The notes beneath the pieces are model-generated. The model had not been told where the DNA came from. It searched no databases and saw only the letters and a program-made list of their open reading frames with translations. A DNA stretch of 64,000 nt from Ilumatobacteraceae bacterium (GTDB lineage: Bacteria; Actinomycetota; Acidimicrobiia; Acidimicrobiales; Ilumatobacteraceae), in contig JAOBWK010000075.1 in the NCBI GenBank assembly GCA_025463305.1, positions 24,095 through 88,094 of the forward strand, read 5' to 3'. Shown in pieces: positions 9,963 through 17,349 of this stretch. Position 1 is the stretch's first letter, and each line of letters begins with the position of its first letter. The translations under genes were made by a program, and so were the position numbers.

Positions 9963-9978
9963 GTCGCTCGGGTCGGGC

Positions 9979-11826
9979 TCAGTCGACGATGACGGGCACC
10001 GAGGTCACGACGGTGTTCGGGCGATAGAGCAGCTTGGCCTTCAACGCGAAGGCCGACTGGTTGTGCAGCCACTGGCTGCTGATGTTCGTCACGAACTCGG
10101 GGATGACGACCGTGATCATCTCGTCGGCGTCCTGCTGGTCGAGCTCGTCGAGGTAGGCGAGCACGGGACCGGTGAGGTCGCGGTACGGGCTGCTGATCGT
10201 GTGCAGCTCGACCGGCACGGAGAACGCATCCCACTGGGTGCGGAGCGCGTGCTCCTCCTCGGGATCGGACACGACGGAGACGGCGATGAGCCGGTCGGGC
10301 GCCAGGCTGCGGGCGTACTGGACGGCGTTGAGCACGCCCTTGTTGACCGAGCCGACGAGGACGACGACGAGGTGCTGGTGGCGGTACGTCTTGTAGCCCG
10401 GCTCCACCGTGACGGCCGCCTTGACCCGCGTGTAGTGGCGGTTGATCGCCTTGAAGGCGACGGTGAGCAGGATGATCACGATGACGCTGATGTACGCGCC
10501 GCTGAGGAACTTGGTGGTGACGACGATGGCCGCGACGAGACCGGTGGTGAGCGCGCCGACGGCGTTGATCGCGAAGTTGAGCTTCCACCGCGGTTCTTTG
10601 ATCTTGGTGTGGTGCACGCACATGCCGACCTGGCTGAGCGTGAACCCGGTGAACACACCCACGGCGTAGAGCGGGATCAGCGCTCCGATCTCGCCGCCGA
10701 ATGCGACGACCAGGGCGATGGCCATCACGGCCAAGAAGATGATGCCGTTCGAGAACACGAGGCGTGAGCCGCGGTTGCCGAACTGACGGGGAAGGAAGCC
10801 GTCCTTGGCGATGATCGACGACAGCCGTGGGTAGTCGGCGTACGCCGTGTTGGCGGCGAGGATCAGGATCGCGAACGTGGCGAACTGGGTGATGAAGTAG
10901 AAGATGTTGCGGCCGCCGTAGATGTGCTCGGCGAGCTGCGCCAGCACGGTCTGGGGCTGATCGGGCACGGGCTGGAAGTGCTTGGCGATGACCGACAGGC
11001 CGAAGAACGTGCTGCCGAGGATGAGGCCCATCCAGATCAGCGTCGTGGAGGCGTTCTTCGATTCGGGCTTCTTGAACGCGGGCACGCCGTTGGACACGGC
11101 CTCGACACCGCTCAGCGCGACGGCACCGGACGCGAACGCCTTGAGGAAGATGAACAGCACGATGGGGTCGGAGTTGCTGAGCAGCTTCGCGGCGTCACCG
11201 GTGTGGGTGATCGCGGGCTCGTGCTGCACGTACACCCGCCACAGGCCGACGAGGATCAGCGTCGCCAACGACAGGATGTAGATGTAGGTCGGCGGCGCGA
11301 ACACAGCGCCGGATTCCTTCAGGCCACGCAGGTTGGCGATGGTCATCAAGAGAATGAATCCGACGCAGAGGAGCACCCGGTACTTCTCGAGGCTGGGGAA
11401 CGCGGACACGATCGCGGCCACCCCGCCGGCCACCGACACGGCGACCGTGAGGATGTAGTCGGTCAGCAGCGAGCTGCCGGCCACCAGCGACGGGATCTCA
11501 CCGAGGTTCTCGCGGCTGACCACGTAGGAGCCGCCGCCGCTCGGGTAGGCGAAGATCGTCTGCCGGTAGCTGATGACGACGACCGCCAGCAGGAACACGA
11601 CCATGATCGAGATCGGGACGAGCTTGGTGTAGGCGGCGACGCCCGCCGCAGCACCCGCGCTCGAGACCAGGAACACGCGGAGGATCTCCTCCGTCGCGTA
11701 CGCCGTGGAGGAGATGGCATCGCTGGAGAAGACCGGGAGAGCGATCTTCTTCGACAACCGCTGGTGCTGCTCGTCGGCGGAGGCGAGTGGCTTGCCGAGG
11801 AGAATTCGCTTGAGGGAACTTGCCAT
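9979..11826 (-). CDS. KimA-like APC-superfamily potassium/amino acid permease
   Basis: A 615-residue APC-superfamily transporter. SSDAISSTAYATEEIL near residue 35 is the TM1 signature of the KimA/YdaO K+ importer group. AYPSGGGSYVVSRENLG and about a dozen hydrophobic helices follow to about residue 460. The last 150 residues form a soluble cytoplasmic domain with a USP-like start (HQHLVVVLVGSVNKGV), as in KimA. It is divergent from two TrkA genes across a 154-bp gap. In mycobacteria a permease of this group also sits divergent to ceoB/ceoC, which favours K+ uptake. Amino-acid transport cannot be excluded from sequence. Confidence 0.87.
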   Translation of the reverse strand: MASSLKRILLGKPLASADEQHQRLSKKIALPVFSSDAISSTAYATEEILRVFLVSSAGAAAGVAAYTKLVPISIMVVFLLAVVVISYRQTIFAYPSGGGSYVVSRENLGEIPSLVAGSSLLTDYILTVAVSVAGGVAAIVSAFPSLEKYRVLLCVGFILLMTIANLRGLKESGAVFAPPTYIYILSLATLILVGLWRVYVQHEPAITHTGDAAKLLSNSDPIVLFIFLKAFASGAVALSGVEAVSNGVPAFKKPESKNASTTLIWMGLILGSTFFGLSVIAKHFQPVPDQPQTVLAQLAEHIYGGRNIFYFITQFATFAILILAANTAYADYPRLSSIIAKDGFLPRQFGNRGSRLVFSNGIIFLAVMAIALVVAFGGEIGALIPLYAVGVFTGFTLSQVGMCVHHTKIKEPRWKLNFAINAVGALTTGLVAAIVVTTKFLSGAYISVIVIILLTVAFKAINRHYTRVKAAVTVEPGYKTYRHQHLVVVLVGSVNKGVLNAVQYARSLAPDRLIAVSVVSDPEEEHALRTQWDAFSVPVELHTISSPYRDLTGPVLAYLDELDQQDADEMITVVIPEFVTNISSQWLHNQSAFALKAKLLYRPNTVVTSVPVIVD

Positions 11827-11980
11827 ACGGGTTTCGAGCCTGACTGTTGGGCCAACGGGAATGCAACACCTTCACGACTTCTTCACGGTACGGCAAGCGA
11901 AACCGCTCGAGGCTTTGCCTACGATTGGCCCGCATTTGTGCGTCCGCCGAGTGAGTCGGACGTCGTCGAAGGAGTATTGC
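11827..11980. promoter_or_regulatory. Divergent promoter region between permease and trkA genes
   Basis: A 154-bp gap between two divergent start codons must hold promoters for both directions. A clear ribosome site, GAAGGAG, lies just before the trkA ATG. A weak -10-like TACGAT lies about 50 nt upstream of that ATG. No ydaO/c-di-AMP riboswitch core was recognised. Confidence 0.4.
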
Positions 11981-12649
11981 ATGCACGTGGTGATCGTTGG
12001 ATGTGGGCGAGTCGGATCCGCCTTGGCCAAGGAGCTGGTGGAGGCGAATCACACCGTCGCGATCATCGATCGGCGGGAGGAGGCGTTCGCCCGTCTCGAC
12101 AGTTCCTTCACGGGGCAGAAGATCGTCGGCATCGGTTTCGACCGCGATGTTCTCGCCACCGCAGGCATCCAGCACTGCGACGCGGTGGCCGCCGTCACGA
12201 GCGGTGACAACTCCAACATCCTCATCGCACGCGTCGCCCGCGAGAACTTCGGGATCGAGCGCGTCGTCGCCCGCATCTACGATCCCCAGCGCGCCGCGGT
12301 GTACCAGCGGCTCGGCATCGCCACCGTCGCGACGGTGTCGTGGACGACCGAGCGGGTGCTCCGCCGGGTGCTCCCGCCGACCGCCGCCGTCGAGTGGGTC
12401 GATCCGAGCGCGCATGTCTCGCTCGTCGAGCGCCACATCGAAGGACCGAACGCCGGTCGCAAGTACACCGACATCGAAGACGCCGCAAAGGTCCGCGTCG
12501 TCGCCATCGCCCGCCTCGGTACGGCGATGCTCATGGCGCCCACCCTGGTCGCCCAGGAAGGCGACCTGATGTACCTGGCCGTCGCGTCGGGCGAGGTCGA
12601 CTCGCTCAACGACAAGCTCGCCCCGTCCGCTGCCCACTCGTCGCACTGA
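11981..12649 (+). CDS. trkA: TrkA-type K+ uptake regulatory subunit (first copy)
   Basis: 222 residues. The N-terminal RCK_N Rossmann domain has the NAD motif GCGRVGSALA, with the acidic strand end IIDRR and the block TSGDNSNILIARVARE. It is followed by an RCK_C domain (about 135-215). It should bind NAD(H) or ATP and gate a Trk/Ktr or KimA-type transporter from the cytoplasmic face. The gene begins with GAAGGAG at good spacing before ATG. The next trkA paralogue starts 14 nt downstream. No TrkH/TrkG pore gene is present, so the partner is probably the divergent permease or lies elsewhere. Confidence 0.93.
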   Translation: MHVVIVGCGRVGSALAKELVEANHTVAIIDRREEAFARLDSSFTGQKIVGIGFDRDVLATAGIQHCDAVAAVTSGDNSNILIARVARENFGIERVVARIYDPQRAAVYQRLGIATVATVSWTTERVLRRVLPPTAAVEWVDPSAHVSLVERHIEGPNAGRKYTDIEDAAKVRVVAIARLGTAMLMAPTLVAQEGDLMYLAVASGEVDSLNDKLAPSAAHSSH

Positions 12650-12663
12650 ATCCGGAGATCCCC

Positions 12664-13332
12664 ATGAAAGCATTGATCGTCGGTGGCGGCAGCGTCGGCC
12701 GGTTCATCGCCGAGCAGCTCGGCAGCACGGGCCACTCGGTCACCATCTTGGACAACGATCCCGGCGTGGTGAAGCAGTACGCCGCGCTCGGCGTCCCCGG
12801 TGTCACGTGGGTGAAGGGCGACGGCTGTGAGCTCGGCGCGCTGAAGACCGTCGGCGCCTCCGAGTGAGACGTCGTCGCCGCAGTCACCGGTGACGACGAG
12901 GACAACCTCGTCGTGTCGCTGCTGTCGAAGCAGGAGTTCGGTGTGCCGCGGGTCGTCGCCCGCGTCAACAACCCGAACAACGAGTGGATGTTCAACGAGA
13001 TGTGGGGCGTCGACGTCTCCGTCTCCACCCCGCACCTCATCACCGGTCTGGTGCAGGAGGCGGTGGCGGTGGGCTCGTTCGTCCGCCTGCTGTCGTTTGA
13101 GGGTGGCAAGGCCAAGCTGGCCGAGGTCACGCTCGCCGAGGGATCACCGGCCGCCGACAAGGAAGTCGTCGAGCTGCGCTTCCCACGTGAGGCCACCGTC
13201 GTCGCGGTGCTGCGCAAGGACCGCGTGGTCGTCCCCCGTGGCGACACCGTGCTGCGCGTGGGCGACGAAGTGATCGTCCTCGTCGCCGGCGACAGCGAAG
13301 AAGAAGTCCGCAAGATCCTGATCGGCGCCTGA
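12664..13332 (+). CDS. trkA: TrkA-type K+ uptake regulatory subunit (second copy), interrupted by an in-frame TGA
   Basis: Reads as a complete 222-codon RCK_N-RCK_C protein except for a TGA at 12865-12867 (codon 68). Before it: MKALIVGGGSVGRF, ILDNDP, GDGCELGALKTVGASE. After it, in the same frame: DVVAAVTGDDEDNLVVSLL, RVVARVNNPNNEW, GVDVSVSTP and an RCK_C domain. Homology is uninterrupted on both sides, so there is no frameshift. In Streptomyces TrkA sequences that I recall, this residue is Cys (RCNVVIAATGDD). A hairpin starts 2 nt after the TGA. Explanations are a selenocysteine codon, a nonsense mutation, readthrough, or a base-call error. Reinitiation at the GTG at 12913 has no ribosome site. 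Confidence 0.8.
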
Positions 13333-13346
13333 CCGCGCCGGGGGCG

Positions 13347-13703
13347 TCAGCCTTCGATCAGCGTGTAGGCGGGGTTGAGCATGATCCGGCGGCCGCGCTC
13401 CTCGCGCGCCACGCCTTCGATCACCATCGCCCGCCCGTGCTCGACACCGGCGATCGAGCGCCGGCCGGTGAACACGGCCACCGCGTCGCCGGTGCCGTCG
13501 CCGACGACCACTTCGAACGACGGAACGCCCTGACGCGGGGTAACGCTCATCCGCTTCACCTCGCCGCCGACGCGTGCCTTCGTGCGACACGCGAGCTCGC
13601 CGATGGGCGTGAGGCCGAAGCCCTGGAAGCGGTGCTGCAGGCGCTCGCTGTCGAGCACGGAGGAATCGGCCTTCAGTCGCTTGGCGAGATCACGGATGCC
13701 CAT
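13347..13703 (-). CDS. OB-fold nucleic-acid-binding protein
   Basis: 118 residues beginning MGIRDLAKRL, with a single OB-fold: GEVKRMSVTP, FEVVVGDGTGDAVAVFTG and GVAREERGRRIMLNPAYTL are its strand blocks. Homologues of this size sit beside ceoB/ceoC in mycobacteria, and the same neighbourhood is seen here. It is probably a small ssDNA or RNA binder; the role in K+ homeostasis, if any, is unknown. It is convergent with trkA, with a 14-nt gap. Confidence 0.8.
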   Translation of the reverse strand: MGIRDLAKRLKADSSVLDSERLQHRFQGFGLTPIGELACRTKARVGGEVKRMSVTPRQGVPSFEVVVGDGTGDAVAVFTGRRSIAGVEHGRAMVIEGVAREERGRRIMLNPAYTLIEG

Positions 13704-13748
13704 GGGGCCACGCTACCTCGTCGTCTCCCGGGCTCGTATCCTGGTCCG

Positions 13749-14183
13749 GTGAAGACGAGAACGCTGCTCCTGCTCGCCGTCAGCTGCGGACTCGTGATCC
13801 TGATCGCCGGCAGCATCAAGGTCTTCCTGATCGCCGACGACTCGACGCCTGCGCACCTTGCGATCGGCCAGCGCGCCCAGGTCGGCGACATGCACGTCAC
13901 CGTCACCGGTTCGCAGCACAGCGCCGGCCAGACCATCGTCGACGTCACCATCGGCGGCGTCGACGACTCCGACGGCGCGACCACCTTCTTCTACGGCGTC
14001 GGTGGCACCAAGGAGCTCCGTCCGGTCAGCCCGGGCGGCAGCGCCGGATCGACGTGCGAGGCCACCCACCAGTCGACCGACGTGCGCTGCGTGCTCGCGT
14101 TCGACACCTCGGCGCCGGGTGGCGTGCTGCGCTACGAGCGGGCCGGCGCGACACCGGCTCGATGGGACATCGTCTCGTCCTGA
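13749..14183 (+). CDS. Secreted or membrane-anchored small protein, unknown function
   Basis: 144 residues from GTG. The N-terminus MKTRTLLLLAVSCGLVILIA is a signal anchor. The remaining part looks like one beta-rich extracytoplasmic domain with a pair of cysteines (STCEATHQ, VRCVLAF), probably a disulfide. It resembles DUF4352-like immunoglobulin-fold domains (AIGQRAQVGDMHVTVTG) by pattern, but this is a weak suggestion. It is divergent from the OB-fold gene across 45 bp. Confidence 0.65.
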   Translation: MKTRTLLLLAVSCGLVILIAGSIKVFLIADDSTPAHLAIGQRAQVGDMHVTVTGSQHSAGQTIVDVTIGGVDDSDGATTFFYGVGGTKELRPVSPGGSAGSTCEATHQSTDVRCVLAFDTSAPGGVLRYERAGATPARWDIVSS

Positions 14184-14358
14184 TCCTGCGGTGAGCCGAC
14201 CCTGAGCCGACCCGGCTCCGGCCGGATCGCGTGGTGGTGGGGCCACCCGGTTCGCTGCCGGGCGATCAGTGTCTGGTGATGGCCGCCCCGCTACCGTGAG
14301 GTGCAGGAATCCGCCCGTTCACGACGTGGTGACGGGCTCGATGGAGGTGATGGTCCAC

Positions 14359-15771
14359 GTGGCCGAGCAGTTCGATCTGGTGATCATTGGTGGCGGCCCC
14401 GGAGGATATGGCGCAGCGTTCTACGCCGCCTCCGCCGGCTTGACGGTGGCGATCGTCGAGAAGGACACGATGGGCGGGACGTGCCTCAACCGGGGCTGCA
14501 TCCCGGCCAAGTCGTTCCTCGAGGCGGCCGCCGTGTTCCGCGAGGTGAAGCATGCGGCCGACTTCGGCGTGCAGTCCAGCGCGCCCACCATGGACTTCGC
14601 CGTGGCCCAGGCCCGCAAGCAGAAGATCGTCGACGGTCTCGTCAAGGGCATCGGCGGATTGATCAAGGCCCGCAAGGTCAGCGCCTACGTCGGTACCGGT
14701 TCGCTCGGCCCCGACCGCACGGTCACCATCCAGCAGGGCGACGGCACCACCACGCAGATCCAGGGGCGCGGCATCATCCTCGCCGCCGGCTCGGCACCGC
14801 GGACCATCCCCGGCTTCGACCGGGGCGGCGCGATCATGACCAGCGACGAAGTGCTCATGCTCGACTACGTGCCCGCCCGCGTGGCGGTCATCGGCGGCGG
14901 GGCGATCGGCTGCGAGTTCGCATCCACGTTCGCCGACCTCGGCTCCACCGTCACCATCCTCGAGGGATTGCCGAAGATCCTCCCGGGGCTCGACAGCGAT
15001 GTCGCCAACGTCGTCGTGCGCAGCTTCCGCAAGAAGAACATCGACATCCGCACGGGTGTGCGCGTGGTCGGCCACACTCCGAACCCGGCCGGTGGCACGA
15101 CCGTGCACTTCGGTGTCGACGAGAACAGCCCCGAGCAGCTCGAGGTCGATGTCGTCATCGTGTCCGTCGGTCGTCGTCCGTATGCCGACGAGCTCGGCCT
15201 CTCCGGCACGGGCGTGGTCCTCAGCGAGCGTGGCTTCGTCGAGGTCGATCCGTACTGCCGAACCGCAGAGCCCGGCGTGTTCGCGATCGGCGACCTGATC
15301 AACACCCCGCAGCTCGCCCACGTCGCCTACGCCGAGGCCATCCTGGTCGTCAAGCAGCTGCTCGGCGAGAACCCGATGCCGGTCATGTACGACAAGGTCC
15401 CATGGGCCATCTACTGCGATCCCGAGGTCGCGTTCGCCGGTCCGGGTGAGGAAGCGGCACGGGCCCTCGGCTACGACGTGGTCGTCGCCAAGCACCAGTT
15501 CCGGGCCAACTCGCGGGCCCAGATCATCAACCAGACCGATGGTCTCGTGAAGGTCATCGCCCAGAAGAACCCCGATGGCACGGCGGGCACGGTGCTCGGT
15601 GTGCACATGGTCGGACCATGGGTGACGGAGCAGCTGAGCGGCGGTTATCTCGCCGTCAACTGGGGCGCGACGGTGGCCGAGGTGGCCGAGTTCATCCAGC
15701 CCCACCCGAGCTTGACCGAGCTGTTCGGGGAGACGATGCTGTCGCTCACCGGTCGCAGCCTCAACACCTGA
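14359..15771 (+). CDS. lpd: Dihydrolipoyl dehydrogenase (E3)
   Basis: FAD-dependent E3 that reoxidises dihydrolipoamide in 2-oxoacid dehydrogenase complexes, 470 residues. The FAD motif DLVIIGGGPGGYGAAF is followed by the redox-active disulfide GGTCLNRGCIPAKSF, the NAD motif VAVIGGGAIGCEFAS, the FAD-binding AIGDLI and the catalytic His-Glu pair HPSLTE at the C-terminus. GGAGG at 14343-14347 gives 11-nt spacing to the GTG at 14359 but only 2 nt to the ATG at 14350, so the GTG is preferred. It is followed by the E2 gene and lipB-lipA, an evident lipoate operon. Confidence 0.95.
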   Translation: MAEQFDLVIIGGGPGGYGAAFYAASAGLTVAIVEKDTMGGTCLNRGCIPAKSFLEAAAVFREVKHAADFGVQSSAPTMDFAVAQARKQKIVDGLVKGIGGLIKARKVSAYVGTGSLGPDRTVTIQQGDGTTTQIQGRGIILAAGSAPRTIPGFDRGGAIMTSDEVLMLDYVPARVAVIGGGAIGCEFASTFADLGSTVTILEGLPKILPGLDSDVANVVVRSFRKKNIDIRTGVRVVGHTPNPAGGTTVHFGVDENSPEQLEVDVVIVSVGRRPYADELGLSGTGVVLSERGFVEVDPYCRTAEPGVFAIGDLINTPQLAHVAYAEAILVVKQLLGENPMPVMYDKVPWAIYCDPEVAFAGPGEEAARALGYDVVVAKHQFRANSRAQIINQTDGLVKVIAQKNPDGTAGTVLGVHMVGPWVTEQLSGGYLAVNWGATVAEVAEFIQPHPSLTELFGETMLSLTGRSLNT

Positions 15772-15828
15772 TGACGTTCTCGAACCCGATTCGAACCCCC
15801 TACGACACATCTCCTTCGAGAGGAACCA

Positions 15829-17349
15829 ATGGCTGACATCACACTGCCGCAACTCGGCGAAACCGTCACGGAGGGCACCATCACCCGATGGTTCAAGAAG
15901 GTCGGTGACACGGTTGCTGCGGATGAACCGCTGTTCGAGGTGTCGACCGACAAGGTCGACACCGAGGTTCCGTCACCCATCTCCGGCGTCCTCAGCGAGA
16001 TCCGCGCGCAAGAGGGCGACACCGTGCCGGTCGGCGCCGTGATCGCCGTCGTCGGCAGCGACGCACCCGCTGCCGCACCCGCCCCGGCTCCTGCTTCGGA
16101 GCCGGCACCCGCACCTGCGCCGGCCCCTGTCGCCGAGGTCCCCGCACCGCCGCCGGCTCCGGCACCCGAACCCGCCCCGGCACCCACTCCGGCACCGGTG
16201 GCCGACGCGCCCACTCCGGCCCCGACGCCCGCTCCGGCCCCCGCCGCGCCGGCCGCCGAGGCCGCTGCTCCCGCCGTGTCGGCCGTCAACGACAACCGGC
16301 TCCTCTCGCCCGTCGTTCGTCGACTGGTCAGCGAGCACGGGCTCGACATCTCCACCCTCACGGGCACCGGCCCCGGCGGGCGGATCACCCGTGAGGACGT
16401 CCTCGATCACATCGACGGCCTCGCCTCGGCACCGGCCGCCTCCGCTCCGGCGCCAGCACCCGCGCCCGCTGCGCCAGCCCCTGCGCCTGCGCCAGCACCC
16501 GTTGCGGCCGCCCCCGCACCGGCCCCCGCACCGACGCCGGCCCCTGCGCCCGTCGCCGCGGCCCCGGCTCCGGTCGCCCCTGCGCCCGCGCCAACACCCG
16601 CTCCGGCGCCAGCCGCCACGGCCGCCACGGCCGGCGATCACGACACGGTGGTGCCGCTCAGCAAGATCCGCAAGCTCACCGGTGCGCACATGGTGATGAG
16701 CCTCGACGTCACACCGCACGCGTTCAGCGTGGTCGAGGTCGACTTCGCCAACGTCGACGCCACTCGCGGCAAGGTCAAGGAGCAGTGGAAGGCGTCCGAG
16801 GGCTTCAGCCTCACCTACCTCAGCTTCGTCGCCCGGGCGGTCGTCGATGCCCTCGCCGACTTCCCGAACCTCAACGCATCGGTCAGCGGCGACAACCTCA
16901 TCGTGCACAACTTCGTCGACCTCGGCATCGCCGTCGACCTCGAGTACACCGGCCTGCTCGTGCCGGTGGTGCGCAGCGCCGAGACCAAGCGCCTCCGTGC
17001 GATCGCTCGCGAGATCAACGATCTCGCCAGCCGCGCCAAGGCCCGCAAGCTCGGCCCCGACGAGATCTCCGGCGGAACGTTCACCATCAGCAACAACGGC
17101 TCGGCCGGCAGCGTGCTGACGATGGCCATCATCAACCAGCCGCAGGTGGCGATCCTGTCCACCGACGCGATCGTGCGCAAGCCGGTCGTGGTCAGCCTGC
17201 CCGACGGCAGCGAGAGCATCGCCATCCACCCGGTCGGCAACCTCGCGATGAGCTGGGACCACCGTGCGTTCGACGGCGCCTACGCCGCCGGGTTCCTGGT
17301 GAAGATCAAGGAAGTGCTGGAGACCCGCGACTGGGGCGCCGAGCTCTGA
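15829..17349 (+). CDS. sucB: Dihydrolipoamide acyltransferase (E2) of a 2-oxoacid dehydrogenase complex
   Basis: 506 residues. One N-terminal lipoyl domain (1-80) carries the lipoylated K42 in STDKVDTEV. An Ala/Pro linker (about 80-145) leads to a peripheral subunit-binding domain (SPVVRRLVSEHGLDI, TGPGGRITREDV, 150-190), a second Ala/Pro linker (about 198-265), and then the catalytic core. The core ends in SWDHRAFDGAYAAGF with the active-site His and Asp. Whether it takes acetyl or succinyl groups cannot be decided from sequence alone; actinobacterial relatives are usually named SucB and can serve PDH. The linkers are almost pure Ala-Pro-Val. Its stop overlaps the lipB start (TGATG). Confidence 0.93.
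   Translation: MADITLPQLGETVTEGTITRWFKKVGDTVAADEPLFEVSTDKVDTEVPSPISGVLSEIRAQEGDTVPVGAVIAVVGSDAPAAAPAPAPASEPAPAPAPAPVAEVPAPPPAPAPEPAPAPTPAPVADAPTPAPTPAPAPAAPAAEAAAPAVSAVNDNRLLSPVVRRLVSEHGLDISTLTGTGPGGRITREDVLDHIDGLASAPAASAPAPAPAPAAPAPAPAPAPVAAAPAPAPAPTPAPAPVAAAPAPVAPAPAPTPAPAPAATAATAGDHDTVVPLSKIRKLTGAHMVMSLDVTPHAFSVVEVDFANVDATRGKVKEQWKASEGFSLTYLSFVARAVVDALADFPNLNASVSGDNLIVHNFVDLGIAVDLEYTGLLVPVVRSAETKRLRAIAREINDLASRAKARKLGPDEISGGTFTISNNGSAGSVLTMAIINQPQVAILSTDAIVRKPVVVSLPDGSESIAIHPVGNLAMSWDHRAFDGAYAAGFLVKIKEVLETRDWGAEL

Noticed and set aside
11827..11980. Possible ydaO (c-di-AMP) riboswitch before the KimA-like gene
   Set aside because: The gap is short and the conserved ydaO core elements were not seen on the permease strand.
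12913..13332. Second half of trkA as a separate gene
   Set aside because: It would start in the middle of the Rossmann domain with no ribosome site; homology requires the upstream half.
16080..16620. Repetitive DNA as a separate repeat element
   Set aside because: It is the codon pattern of two Ala/Pro linkers inside the E2 protein, normal for the family.
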